Shown here piece by piece: positions 13,242 to 22,488 of a stretch of DNA of 36,594 nucleotides. The DNA comes from Nanobdellota archaeon (GTDB lineage Archaea > Nanobdellota > Nanobdellia > UBA10117 > ARS21). The notes under the pieces were generated by a model that was given only the letters and a program-made list of their open reading frames with translations, did no database searches and was not told the origin of the DNA. A program made the position numbers and the translations under genes. Position 1 is the stretch's first letter, and every line of letters starts with the position of its first letter. The stretch lies in NCBI GenBank assembly GCA_014240455.1, contig JAAZWY010000002.1, positions 38,209 to 74,802 on the forward strand. Direction: 5' to 3'.

Positions 13242-13772
13242 TTAGATGACTTTCTCAACTTCTCTAAAAATAGCCTTTATTGAGGGTTCTGCGTTGAGTT
13301 TATGGACGATCTGAGCACCATAATGTTTTAGGAGGGGTTTAGTCTCTGTTTTATACACTTCAAAACGATGATTGATTACTTCTTTTGTATCATCTGCCCG
13401 ACCTTGTCCTCTCTTCATAAGCCGTTCCTTGAATACTGAATTTCTACCCGTAAATGCTATGACTTTAATTACTTCAATCTTATTTTTGATGAGTTTTGCT
13501 TGAGTTATATTTCTTGGAAATCCATCAAGAACTAGAATTTTTTTGTTGGATTTAATATAATTAAGAGTTATTTGGACTGCTAGTTTTGGTGGTATAAAAT
13601 TGCCTTTGTTAATTAATGCGAATACTTTCTTTCCAAGAGTTGAGTTTTTGTTTAATTTTCTTAGAATATCTCCAGTTGATACGTGTTTGTATCCGAACTT
13701 CTTGGCAATCAGTTTAGCCTGAGTTCCTTTGCCTGATCCTGGCGGTCCAACAACTAAAATAGCTTTTTGCAT
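13242..13772 (-). CDS. adk: Adenylate kinase, short form
   Basis: The 176-residue enzyme interconverts ATP + AMP and 2 ADP. The P-loop is GPPGSGKGTQ (9-18), the AMP-binding strand VLDGFPR is near residue 83, and the R-x-D-D-T lid-hinge motif is RADDT. It is of the bacterial-like Adk type with a short lid and no four-Cys zinc lid, not the trimeric archaeal AdkA. A TATA element at 13791-13801 is 24 nt from the ATG. Confidence 0.93.
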   Translation of the reverse strand: MQKAILVVGPPGSGKGTQAKLIAKKFGYKHVSTGDILRKLNKNSTLGKKVFALINKGNFIPPKLAVQITLNYIKSNKKILVLDGFPRNITQAKLIKNKIEVIKVIAFTGRNSVFKERLMKRGQGRADDTKEVINHRFEVYKTETKPLLKHYGAQIVHKLNAEPSIKAIFREVEKVI

Positions 13773-13796
13773 ATAGATAGAACACTCAAGTAGTAT

Positions 13797-13837
13797 AAAA
13801 AAATTTAGAAAAAGTATTAGAGGCTCCGAAGAGCCTC
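13797..13837 (-). terminator. UUCG-loop hairpin terminator after EF-1alpha
   Basis: On the minus strand GAGGCTC-TTCG-GAGCCTC forms a perfect 7-bp stem 12 nt after the EF-1alpha stop, followed by a T-rich stretch. The T-rich part overlaps the adk promoter. Confidence 0.75.
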
Positions 13838-13848
13838 ATAAATTATAC

Positions 13849-15111
13849 TTATTTTTTCAAGTCGATACAGACTCCAGCTGCAACTGTTCTACCCATGTCT
13901 CGGATAGCAACTTTTGCTAATTGTGGGAAGTCTGAGTTCTTCTCAATACAAGTTGGTCTTGTTGGAACACAAACAATTTCCGCAACGTCTCCGTTTCGAA
14001 GTAAGTCTGGGTTTTCCTCAAGAGTTTCTCCTGTTTTAGGATTGATTTTCTTCAAAATCTTTGTAACTCTACAAGATACTTGCGATGTATTAATGTGGAA
14101 TACCGGAGTATATCCAATTGTTAATACACTTGGGTGGTTCAGTACAACAATCTTTGCAGTAAACTCTTTAGCTACTGTTGGTGGATTGTCTGCTGGACCT
14201 AGAACGTCTCCTCGTTTCATATCGCCTTTTCCAAGACCTCGAATAGAGATTCCGACATTGTCACCTGGACCTGCACTTTGCATTTGTTCGTGGTGCATTT
14301 CAATTGTTTTTAATTCTCCTGATTTACCAGAAGGCATTGAAACAATCTTTTGTCCTAGCTTCATGTCTCCAGTTTCAATTCTTCCGACTGGAACTGTTCC
14401 AATTCCTGTGATGGTATAAACATCTTGAATTGGCATTCTCAAAGCAAGGTTTGTTGGCTTCTCTGGTGGTTTCAATTTGTTAAGAGATTCAAGTAAAGTT
14501 GGTCCTGAGTACCAGGACATTTCGCTTGATTTATCCTTAATATTGTCTCCTTTCAGAGCAGCGATTGGGACAAATTCTATCTCATCAGCTTTCCAACCAT
14601 AAGTTGTGATAAGCTTTTTGACATCTGATACTGCTGTATCATATTTGTCCTGAGCATAGCTAACCATATCCATCTTGTTAACTGCTACAATCAATTGTCC
14701 TACTCCAAGAGTTTTTGCTAGGAACGCGTGTTCCTTTGTTTGTTCTTGGACTGAATTGGTTGCTGCAACTACTAAGACAGCTGCGTCAGCTTGTGATGTA
14801 CCAGTGATCATATTCTTAATGAAGTCCTTGTGGCCTGGTGCATCGATAATTGTAAAATAGTATTTATCGGTTTCAAACTTCTTATAAGTTAAATCAATAG
14901 TAACTCCACGTTCACGCTCTTCTTTAACTGTGTCCATTACGTAAGCGAATTCGAATCCAGCTTTTCCTTTTTCAGCTGCTTCTTGCTTATATTTGGATAT
15001 AGTTTGTTCGTCTATAGCTCCTGATTCAAACAGGAGTCTTCCAACTGTTGTGGATTTACCATGGTCAACGTGACCAATGACAACTAAGTTCATGTGTGGT
15101 TTTTCTGCCAT
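13849..15111 (-). CDS. tuf: Translation elongation factor EF-1alpha (aEF-1A)
   Basis: The 420-residue GTPase delivers aminoacyl-tRNA to the ribosome. The G motifs are GHVDHGKST (13-21), DAPGH and NKMD, followed by the two beta-barrel domains ending in [14 protein letters not shown]. Full length for archaea. Unlike most genes here it seems to have a leader: TTTTTAAAC near 15160-15170 is ~54 nt upstream, and AGGT precedes the ATG by about 7 nt. Confidence 0.98.
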   Translation of the reverse strand: MAEKPHMNLVVIGHVDHGKSTTVGRLLFESGAIDEQTISKYKQEAAEKGKAGFEFAYVMDTVKEERERGVTIDLTYKKFETDKYYFTIIDAPGHKDFIKNMITGTSQADAAVLVVAATNSVQEQTKEHAFLAKTLGVGQLIVAVNKMDMVSYAQDKYDTAVSDVKKLITTYGWKADEIEFVPIAALKGDNIKDKSSEMSWYSGPTLLESLNKLKPPEKPTNLALRMPIQDVYTITGIGTVPVGRIETGDMKLGQKIVSMPSGKSGELKTIEMHHEQMQSAGPGDNVGISIRGLGKGDMKRGDVLGPADNPPTVAKEFTAKIVVLNHPSVLTIGYTPVFHINTSQVSCRVTKILKKINPKTGETLEENPDLLRNGDVAEIVCVPTRPTCIEKNSDFPQLAKVAIRDMGRTVAAGVCIDLKK

Positions 15112-15186
15112 ATTTTTACCTATTAGGCTTAACGCCGTGATTTGAGTTGATTGATGATGTTTAAAAAGATTGCGGTGTGAGTTGGT

Positions 15187-16173
15187 TTAGTTGGCAATTG
15201 CGGCGAATTCTAGAATAGGATTATAGCTCCATTCAAGTCTTCTTCGCGTGGTTGTGTGTTCTGTTGTTAGTTGATCTAATCTTTGAGCCACTTTTTCTAA
15301 GGAAACGTATTTTCCTTGCATTCTATTTCTTACATCGAATCTTTCTATTAAGTCATCTATTTCATCAATCCTTGAATCAATTAAAGAATATATTTCTCCA
15401 CTTCTTCCAGTTGCTCTTGTTATTGAGGTGTTGAATAATGATTTTAGAATTGCTGCATAACCCGTTGTTTCTCTTGAGATTACTTTTACATCGAATGCTC
15501 GATTGTCTTGGCTAATCGTTGTTCTTGCTGTTTCTTGTAAATCTTCTTCGTTCAATCCTAAAAGATCTAATGCTGTTGACTGGACCAAATTATTGAAAGG
15601 TTTTATTATTTCTTTTGAAAGATGGTCATCAATTCTTTTTGCCTTGAATCTATCTAAGATTGTTCTTTTGTTTAGATTTGAGTAATTTGAAGTGTTAGTG
15701 TAGAAAGTTGTTGTTTCTGGAGATTCATCTGAGATTCCTGCTTCTTCAATTATTTCTTCCTCATTATCAAAATATATTTTTTGCTCGAGAGTTGGATTTG
15801 TTGAATCTTCAACCATTTCGTAGAAATTCTTTACTAATAATTCTGCATTTATTATTTTCTTTCCAGCTTGTTGTTCGTGCTGAATATAATTTGAAAGCTC
15901 ACTAAATACTGTTTTGTATGAAACACTTGAAGTTGGCTTTGATTCAACTCTGCCTGAAATATCGCCAAATTCAAAATGTGTTCTTGTGTGTTCTTCTGGT
16001 CGGTTTTCTTTAGAATATCCGGTCAATTCTTTTAGTGAATTTGTAACTGTTGTGTGGATTGATTTAGCAAATCCTCTTTGTTGTTCTGCTCGTTTTAATG
16101 TTGCCAGTCCGCGTTCTGATATTTCAACAAGAGTTTCTGGAACTTTTAGAGCAATTTGTGTAACTAAATCCAT
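15187..16173 (-). CDS. 328-aa unknown protein between EF-2 and EF-1alpha
   Basis: A soluble, mostly helical, Glu/Thr-rich protein with no TM segment. The N-terminal helix (LVTQIALKVPETLVEISERGL) and C-terminal helices (LIDSRIDEIDDLIERFDVRN, VAQRLDQLTTEHTTTRRRLE) could form coiled coils. The middle has a disordered Ser/Thr/Asn-rich patch (ESPETTTFYTNTSNYSNLNK). It carries its own TATA box overlapping the end of the EF-2 gene. No family was recognised. Location between two elongation factors suggests high expression but not function. Confidence 0.75.
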   Translation of the reverse strand: MDLVTQIALKVPETLVEISERGLATLKRAEQQRGFAKSIHTTVTNSLKELTGYSKENRPEEHTRTHFEFGDISGRVESKPTSSVSYKTVFSELSNYIQHEQQAGKKIINAELLVKNFYEMVEDSTNPTLEQKIYFDNEEEIIEEAGISDESPETTTFYTNTSNYSNLNKRTILDRFKAKRIDDHLSKEIIKPFNNLVQSTALDLLGLNEEDLQETARTTISQDNRAFDVKVISRETTGYAAILKSLFNTSITRATGRSGEIYSLIDSRIDEIDDLIERFDVRNRMQGKYVSLEKVAQRLDQLTTEHTTTRRRLEWSYNPILEFAAIAN

Positions 16174-16203
16174 GTGTTATTGTGGTAAATAAAACTTAAA
16201 AGC

Positions 16204-18390
16204 TTAATCAAGTTCCGGAACTGGAAGTTCTGCCTTCATTCCCTTTCTTTGTCTAATCTTTGCAACTACTCCATTTAGTAATTCTCTTGGAAGCGGTTCG
16301 AAGTTTTGGTCAACAAGGAACCATGCACCTCTACCTCTTGTGCTTTCTCTTAAAGCACCGGTGAAACCAAATGATTCTGCTACTGGAACTCTTGCGGTTA
16401 TTGTTAATACTCCGTCTCCTTGTTCAGTGTCAACTAATTGACCTCTGTTGCTTTGGACTAATTTTGAAACTGCACCTAAATATTCAATTGGTGCATCGAT
16501 TCTCATTGTTTGAATTGGTTCGTAAAGAATTGTTCCTGCCGTTAGCATTGCGTTGTAAATAGAATTTCTCATTGCTGGAATAATTTGAGCTGGACCTCTG
16601 TGGATTGAGTCTTCGTGAAGCTTTGCATCTTTCAGAGTTACAATCATTTTTCCACAAGGTTCTTTTCCGTATGGTCCGCCGTTCATAACTTCTCTGAATG
16701 ACTCAAGAACTAATTCAATAATTTCATTAATATAAACAATACCTCGCGTACCGTCAATGAACATATTTCCGTTGTAAATTTCTTTTACTTTCTTTGCTTT
16801 GTCACGATCCATTCCTGCAGTTGTTAATGATTCTACAACTTCCTTTAGATTCTTCTTTCTGACTTTTACTTCTGGAACGTCACCGTTTGTTATTGCATCA
16901 AACATTTGATCAGTCATTGGTTCAACAATTACATGTAAGTGATTGTGTCTATTTGGAGATTTTCCTACAACTTTTGGAGATTCCTTTGCAACTGTTTCTC
17001 TGTAAACAACAATTGGATCTGAAGTTACAATATCAATTCCTTTTTCTCGAGTGATTAGGTGTTCTTTAATTTCTAAGTGTAGTTCGCCCAATCCGGCGAT
17101 AATATTTTCTCCAGTTTCTTGGTTGATTGTTACTTTCAGAGTTGGATCTTCTTTTGATAATTGTCTCAAAACTTCAATTAGTTTTGGAAGATCTTGTGGA
17201 TTTTTTGCTTCAATAGCTTTGGAAACTACTGGTTCAAATAAGTGTGAGATTGCTTCGAAACCTTCAATGTCTGCAGTTGTTACGGTTTCACCTGCGTGTG
17301 CTGCTTTCAATCCAACAATTCCTGCAATGTTTCCTGCCGGGACTGAATCTACAACTAATCTTGAACCTCCTTTAGCCAGAACAATTTGTTGTGTTCTTGC
17401 TGAAGTATCTGCATTAATTAATTTGACTTCGGAACCTTTCTTCAGTGTTCCTGAAAATACTCGCCCATAAGCAATTTCTCCTGCTTGTGGATCAATAATA
17501 ACTTTAGTTACTACGAAAACTAATGGTCCATTTGGATTGCCTGTGATTAATGACTTTCCGGCTTCGGAATCAATATCTCCGTGCCATAATTTTGGAATTC
17601 TATATTTTTGAGCATCAATTGGTGCTGGTAAGTGATCTACAACCATATCCAGAACTGGTTCGTGTAAAGGTGCTGCTTTTAGCAATCCTTTCATATCATC
17701 TTTTTGGTAGAAATCGTAAACATCTTTGAAACTTACTCCTTTCTTTTTCATGTAATCAACTGAAAGTGCCCAGTTTTGGTAAGCTGAGCCGAAAGCTACT
17801 GATCCATTTTGAACAGATACTTGCCATTTATCTTTGAATTCTTCCGGTGAATATGATCTAATCATTTTGTTTACATTTGCAATAATCTTGACAAATCTTT
17901 CTTGCATTTGTTCAGGAGTTAATTGTAATTCTTTGATTAATCTGTCAACTTTGTTAATGAATAGAACTGGTTTTACTCTTTCTTTTAGAGCTTGTCTTAG
18001 AACTGTTTCAGTTTGAGGCATGCAGCCTTCAACTGCACAAGCAAGTACAACTACTCCGTCAACTGCTCTCATTGCTCTAGTAACTTCTCCACCAAAGTCT
18101 ACGTGACCTGGTGTATCAATAAGATTGATTAAGTGAGGTTTATTTTGTACTTCGTGAACCATAGAAACGTTAGCAGAATATATTGTAATTCCTCTTTCAG
18201 CTTCTTCTTCATCAAAGTCGAGAGCTCTTTGTTTTCCAGCTAATTCTTGAGAAATCATTCCTGCTCCTGCAAGTAAATTATCTGAGAAAGTTGTCTTTCC
18301 GTGATCGATGTGAGCTGCGATACCGATGTTTCGGATATCATCAGGTCTCTTCATTCCGTCAAGAACTTGAGAAGTCATATCTGCTGCCAT
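16204..18390 (-). CDS. fusA: Translation elongation factor EF-2
   Basis: The 728-residue translocase GTPase has G1 AHIDHGKTTF, G3 DTPGHVDFGGEV and G4 NKVDRL. The C-terminal domain IV segment LHEDSIHRGPAQI carries the His that is normally turned into diphthamide. Complete and canonical. TATATAAAA at 18411-18420 is 26 nt upstream. An alternative start four codons in (MTSQVLDGMK) is possible but breaks the spacing slightly. Confidence 0.98.
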   Translation of the reverse strand: MAADMTSQVLDGMKRPDDIRNIGIAAHIDHGKTTFSDNLLAGAGMISQELAGKQRALDFDEEEAERGITIYSANVSMVHEVQNKPHLINLIDTPGHVDFGGEVTRAMRAVDGVVVLACAVEGCMPQTETVLRQALKERVKPVLFINKVDRLIKELQLTPEQMQERFVKIIANVNKMIRSYSPEEFKDKWQVSVQNGSVAFGSAYQNWALSVDYMKKKGVSFKDVYDFYQKDDMKGLLKAAPLHEPVLDMVVDHLPAPIDAQKYRIPKLWHGDIDSEAGKSLITGNPNGPLVFVVTKVIIDPQAGEIAYGRVFSGTLKKGSEVKLINADTSARTQQIVLAKGGSRLVVDSVPAGNIAGIVGLKAAHAGETVTTADIEGFEAISHLFEPVVSKAIEAKNPQDLPKLIEVLRQLSKEDPTLKVTINQETGENIIAGLGELHLEIKEHLITREKGIDIVTSDPIVVYRETVAKESPKVVGKSPNRHNHLHVIVEPMTDQMFDAITNGDVPEVKVRKKNLKEVVESLTTAGMDRDKAKKVKEIYNGNMFIDGTRGIVYINEIIELVLESFREVMNGGPYGKEPCGKMIVTLKDAKLHEDSIHRGPAQIIPAMRNSIYNAMLTAGTILYEPIQTMRIDAPIEYLGAVSKLVQSNRGQLVDTEQGDGVLTITARVPVAESFGFTGALRESTRGRGAWFLVDQNFEPLPRELLNGVVAKIRQRKGMKAELPVPELD

Positions 18391-18410
18391 GGTTTTTTGT
18401 AGAGTGATAG

Positions 18411-18420
18411 TTTTATATAC
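18411..18420 (-). promoter_or_regulatory. TATA box of the EF-2 gene
   Basis: Minus-strand GTATATAAAA is centred 26 nt before ATG 18390. It is the strongest TATA match in the window and is leaderless. Confidence 0.75.
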
Positions 18421-18441
18421 TTTTTGACAAGGCGTGGAGAA

Positions 18442-19860
18442 TTATTTCTTGAACTCAACAATCAATTTAGCTACTTTCTTTCCGTCTGCTTTACCTGCAA
18501 CCTTATTCATTATCTTTCCGATTAGTGCACCTTGGGGAAGGTTTTCATCATAATTATCTTTGATTAACTTTAGAAGTGCTGAATCTGACATTGGTTTGAA
18601 TTCACTTATTATTTTGTCGAAGTCTTCTCCTTTCATGAATCGCTCCATTACTTTTGAAATTGATTCATTTGTAAGTCTTCCTTCATCGAGAGCTTTGAAA
18701 AGTCTTGAATAGAATTCTACTGGAAATATTCCTAGTTCGGTTTTTAGCTTTCTTTTAAGTTCTTTCTCAGTTGATAGTAATGTTGTTGCAACAAGTGTTG
18801 GATTCAAATTTTGCTTTTTCATTGCTCGATCGAAGACTTCATTCTTTTTTGAGTCTGCCATTCGTTTTGAAAGTTCATCATTCAGGCCTAGTTTTTTGTA
18901 TCGATTTATACGCTCTGGAATTAATTCTGGAATATTCATTGTCTTTACTCTGTCCATATCAACTTTGATTGTGGGTATGTCTGTTTCCGGGTACATTCTT
19001 GATGCTCCAGGCATTGGTCTCAAGAATTTTGAAGTTAGATCTTCTTTTACATTTCTAACGTGGCTGTCGGTTTTTCGTTTCATATCAATCTCTGCCTTCT
19101 GTCTCTTTGCTTCAATTTCTGTAATCTTCGGAATTTGTTGTAAGTCCTGAACTCCTTTCAGTTCTACTCTTGCATGACCTTTGATTGAAATATTTACATC
19201 CTGACGAATTGTTCCTATGCCTCTCATAACGTTTCCAGTTGAACGCAGCATTGTTCCAAGAATTTGTGCAACTTCTTTTACTTGATCTGGAGTTTTCATA
19301 TCTGGCGCTGTTGCTATTTCTAATAATGGAATTCCTAATCTGTCCAGTCTATATGTGACTGTGTCTTTTGTTTCGCCAGTTCTTCGTGCTGAATCTTCTT
19401 CCAGCACAACAGTATCGATTCCGACTTTTCCTGCTGAGGTTTTAATATAACCATCTACCCCGACTAAGCAAGTTCTCTGAAACCCTGAAGTATTTGATCC
19501 GTCTACAACCGTCTTTCTCATAACTTGGAGATATGGAATAATTCTACAATTTAACATTTTACAAACCAGAAGTCCAATGTCGAGCGCATCTTGATTAATT
19601 ACTTCTGGTGGCTCTTCATCCATTTCTACTAATGAAGTATTGTTATTATGGACTTCATAAATGTACGTCAGCTTTTTTTCTGCTGCGTGTGCTGCTGCAA
19701 CATCTACTTTTCCCATTTCTCCAGCAAGTGCTCGAAGTCTTCTACTTATTGTAAAATCTGGATTTGATGAAATTAGTTTTGATTGGCATCGTGAGAAAAG
19801 TTTTCCAGTAGCTAACTGCTGGTGAATTTCTATTCCTGATTTTAATCCTAAGTTTTTCAT
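18442..19860 (-). CDS. gatE: Glu-tRNA(Gln) amidotransferase subunit E, lacking the AspRS-like insertion
   Basis: GatE activates Glu on tRNA-Gln and transfers ammonia from GatD. The cradle-domain signatures are present: GLKSGIEIHQQL, VVLEEDSARR, YRLDRLGIPLLEIATAPD, RQDVNISI and RPMPGASRMYPETDIP. A GatB/YqeY-like tail ends at QGALIGKIMNKVAGKADGKKV. At 472 residues it is ~150 shorter than typical GatE. Between KITEIEAKRQ (~253) and FLRPMPGA (~279) only about 25 residues remain, where GatE normally carries its AspRS-like insertion. Its start overlaps the gatD stop by one base. Confidence 0.93.
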   Translation of the reverse strand: MKNLGLKSGIEIHQQLATGKLFSRCQSKLISSNPDFTISRRLRALAGEMGKVDVAAAHAAEKKLTYIYEVHNNNTSLVEMDEEPPEVINQDALDIGLLVCKMLNCRIIPYLQVMRKTVVDGSNTSGFQRTCLVGVDGYIKTSAGKVGIDTVVLEEDSARRTGETKDTVTYRLDRLGIPLLEIATAPDMKTPDQVKEVAQILGTMLRSTGNVMRGIGTIRQDVNISIKGHARVELKGVQDLQQIPKITEIEAKRQKAEIDMKRKTDSHVRNVKEDLTSKFLRPMPGASRMYPETDIPTIKVDMDRVKTMNIPELIPERINRYKKLGLNDELSKRMADSKKNEVFDRAMKKQNLNPTLVATTLLSTEKELKRKLKTELGIFPVEFYSRLFKALDEGRLTNESISKVMERFMKGEDFDKIISEFKPMSDSALLKLIKDNYDENLPQGALIGKIMNKVAGKADGKKVAKLIVEFKK

Positions 19861-21116
19861 TAGTATAAGAATCCATTTGGAACGGATTTTTCTGAGAGTT
19901 CTCCTCTAAGATTTGTTGTCATTAAATCCCTAACTTTGTCTTTGTCTTTTTCCTGTCCAAGAACCCATGAAAGTTTTACAATTGCAGTTTCTGCAAGCAT
20001 ATCTCCTAAATAAACCACTCCGTGATTGAATAAATCTCGTCCTGTTGAATATACGTAAGGATCAACTTTTCCATAATTTGCTTGAGATGTCATTCCAACA
20101 AACATTTTCTTGGTGGCTGCAGTTATTGATTTTAGCCAAGTATTTGCAGATACATGTCCGAGTCCAGTTCCTTCAATTATTACCCCTCGATATCCTTCTT
20201 TTACATAGAAGTCTAGAATTTTTGGAGATAATCCCGGATGATATTTTATTAGAGCAACTTTTTCTTCAAATTGTGATTGAACATTAACTTCTCCTGCGTG
20301 TCTGAGATTTGATCCTCTTAATTTTTCAATCTTACCGGTTTTGAATAACTTTGCATAAGGCATTGAATTTATTGGTCTAAAGGTATTTCTCATAGTGGTA
20401 TGCATTTTCTTTGTTTTTGTTCCTGGGTTTGCAATACAGTAATCGTCTGAAGACGTTCCATGTAGAACTGTTGCTACTTCTGCTATATCTGAATTAGCAT
20501 AATGTGTTCCGCAGATTAAATTCATTGCACCATCGAAACTTCCTCGGTCAGATGATCGCTGTCCACCAACTATCGCGACAGGTTTTCCTAAACCTTCTAA
20601 TGCAAAGGATAATGCTGCTGCAGTATAATGTAAAGTATCTGTTCCATGAGTTACAATTACGCCTCTAACATTTTCTTTGTTTAATTCTCGTCCAACAAAT
20701 CCTGCGAGTTTGGACCAATCGTCAGGACTGAATTCTTCGCTGAACTTTGACATTGCCGGAGTTACTGAAATGTTTGCAATCTTTTTTAGTTCTGGAATTT
20801 GAGATAATAATTCTGCTGGTTTTGTTATTGGATGTACTGCGCCAGTTCTATAGTCAACTCGTGAAGTAATTGTTCCACCAGTTGAAACTAATGAAACATT
20901 TGGAAGTTTTAGATTCTTTTCTGCTTTTAGTTCTGGAAGTTTTTCAACCTGTAAATTTCCCGTAACTGTTACTTTTGAATTTCCTTTTGGAATTCCTACG
21001 TTGTATCCATTACTAAGTTTTAGGACAAAGATGTTATCATCTTTAGATTCGAGCAATATTCCTGAATATTCAAACCCGGCGTGCTTAATTCTTACTCGGT
21101 CTCCTGCAGAACTCAT
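19860..21116 (-). CDS. gatD: Glu-tRNA(Gln) amidotransferase subunit D
   Basis: The 418-residue L-asparaginase-like subunit releases ammonia from Gln or Asn. An N-terminal SH3-like barrel (RVRIKHAGFEYSGILLES) is followed by the asparaginase domain, with catalytic T82 in STGGT and the THGTDT motif (156-161). Full length. CTATATAAAA at 21138-21147 gives leaderless spacing. It forms an operon with gatE. Confidence 0.97.
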   Translation of the reverse strand: MSSAGDRVRIKHAGFEYSGILLESKDDNIFVLKLSNGYNVGIPKGNSKVTVTGNLQVEKLPELKAEKNLKLPNVSLVSTGGTITSRVDYRTGAVHPITKPAELLSQIPELKKIANISVTPAMSKFSEEFSPDDWSKLAGFVGRELNKENVRGVIVTHGTDTLHYTAAALSFALEGLGKPVAIVGGQRSSDRGSFDGAMNLICGTHYANSDIAEVATVLHGTSSDDYCIANPGTKTKKMHTTMRNTFRPINSMPYAKLFKTGKIEKLRGSNLRHAGEVNVQSQFEEKVALIKYHPGLSPKILDFYVKEGYRGVIIEGTGLGHVSANTWLKSITAATKKMFVGMTSQANYGKVDPYVYSTGRDLFNHGVVYLGDMLAETAIVKLSWVLGQEKDKDKVRDLMTTNLRGELSEKSVPNGFLY

Positions 21117-21152
21117 ATTAAGAGCTTATAGTAATCCTATATAAAAATATTG

Positions 21153-21184
21153 AAAAAAAAGTAAATGGTACCCCGAAGGGTACC
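21153..21184 (-). terminator. UUCG-loop hairpin terminator after ftsZ
   Basis: Minus strand GGTACCC-TTCG-GGGTACC, a perfect 7-bp stem, begins 45 nt after the ftsZ stop and is followed within 7 nt by eight T residues. It has the same loop and stem length as the hairpin after EF-1alpha. The gatD TATA box lies immediately beyond. Confidence 0.8.
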
Positions 21185-21228
21185 AGGCTAAGACGTCGTA
21201 AGACAACCTCGGAGGTGCGCCTTAACTA

Positions 21229-22302
21229 TTATATGGTCTCCAAACCAAGTTCGTGGTTCATTTCTAAGGCTTGTGGTGATGGTCGTGCTCTTCCTTTTCC
21301 AAGGACGTACGGAGACTTTACTCCAGTTATGATTGTCATAATCCGAAGTTTTCCTCTCATTTCATCATCAATTCTTGCTCCCCAGATGACATTTGCATCT
21401 GCGTCAAGTCCTGCCGTTATGATTTCACCAACTCGCTCGGCTTCATCAAGAGTCATGTCTGGTCCACCTGTAATGTGGATCATTGCTCCTGTTGAACCAT
21501 CGTAGCTTACATCCAACAATGGGTTGGATAATGCTCGTTTAGTTGCTTCATCAACTCGTTTATCACCATCTGCTTCTCCAATTCCTGTTACTGAAACTCC
21601 GCCAGAAGACATAATTGCTCTTACGTCTGCGTAGTCTAAGTTAATCAAGGATGGTACTGAAATGATTTCTACAATACTCTTAATCATTGTTGAAATTAAT
21701 TCGTTTGCGACAGCGAATGCTTGTCTAATAGGTAAATTTCCTGCAATTGAAGATAATCGATTGTTGTCGATTACAATTACTGTATTGGAAACTTCTCTTA
21801 ATTGCTTAAGTGCGAATTCAGCTTTGTCGATTCTTGCCTTTTCAATACTGAATGGCATTGTGACTACACCAATTACAATTGCGCCTTGTTCTTGTGCAAC
21901 TTGTGCAGCTACTGGTGCTACTCCGCTTCCAGTTCCTCCACCAAGTCCAGCACAAACAAAAACCATGTCTGCACCTTGAATTGCGGCTTTCAATTCGTGA
22001 ATTTGTTCTCGAGCGGATTGTGCTCCAATATCTGGGTTACCTCCTGCTCCAAGTCCACGTGTAGTGTCTCGTCCAATTAGAATCTTTTTGTCAGCTTCTC
22101 TATGATCTAAATGTAGCTTGTCAGTGTTTACAGAAATAACTTCAGCTCCACTAATACCTTTTCGGTATAGCCAGTCAGCCATGTTGTTACCTGCGCCACC
22201 GCAGCCTAATACTTTTATATTTGCTTGTCCAATATTTGAGTCAACAGTAGTATCGGTCGATGTCTCCATCGTGTCCAATGCGTTTTGTACAAGGAAATCC
22301 AT
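21229..22302 (-). CDS. ftsZ: Cell division protein FtsZ
   Basis: The 357-residue tubulin-like GTPase forms the division ring. GCGGAGNN (33-40) binds nucleotide, the tubulin signature GGGTGSG is at 121-127, and the T7 loop [11 protein letters not shown] supplies the catalytic Asp. A short acidic C-terminal tail (NHELGLETI) could be a partner-binding peptide. It has a leader of about 25 nt, with a GGAG that could pair with 16S rRNA about 12 nt before the ATG. One copy only is seen here. Confidence 0.97.
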   Translation of the reverse strand: MDFLVQNALDTMETSTDTTVDSNIGQANIKVLGCGGAGNNMADWLYRKGISGAEVISVNTDKLHLDHREADKKILIGRDTTRGLGAGGNPDIGAQSAREQIHELKAAIQGADMVFVCAGLGGGTGSGVAPVAAQVAQEQGAIVIGVVTMPFSIEKARIDKAEFALKQLREVSNTVIVIDNNRLSSIAGNLPIRQAFAVANELISTMIKSIVEIISVPSLINLDYADVRAIMSSGGVSVTGIGEADGDKRVDEATKRALSNPLLDVSYDGSTGAMIHITGGPDMTLDEAERVGEIITAGLDADANVIWGARIDDEMRGKLRIMTIITGVKSPYVLGKGRARPSPQALEMNHELGLETI

Positions 22303-22488
22303 TTCTTTCTTTCTCCGAGGTCAATAGCATTAATTTGCCTTTGACTTGTTTTAAAAATGGAACATTTAATTTAAAAGGGATTATATGTTGGACCATACAG
22401 GTTCCGAGTTTTTATTTTTGAAAACGAGTTACATGGTTGAAGTTTTGTAATTGTATGTTCCAGAATATAGTTTTCACTTTCGGATTAA
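22303..22488. other. 186-nt gap between ftsZ and the nitroreductase gene
   Basis: It holds the ftsZ promoter (minus-strand TTTTTAAAAC near 22347-22357) and leader. It has three scattered GGAACA/TGTTCC-like words (near 22359, 22399 and 22458) but no convincing palindrome or gene. Confidence 0.5.

Noticed and set aside
13895-14419. Long plus-strand ORF inside EF-1alpha
   Set aside because: It is antisense to a highly conserved gene and its translation is a shadow with no recognisable domain.
22385-22450. 21-aa plus-strand mini-ORF between ftsZ and the nitroreductase gene
   Set aside because: Too short, with no TATA box at the usual spacing and no composition typical of a protein.
22350-22465. 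GGAACA/TGTTCC words near ftsZ as further binding sites of the 25033 regulator
   Set aside because: The words are single and not arranged as palindromes, and 6-mers of this kind are expected by chance.
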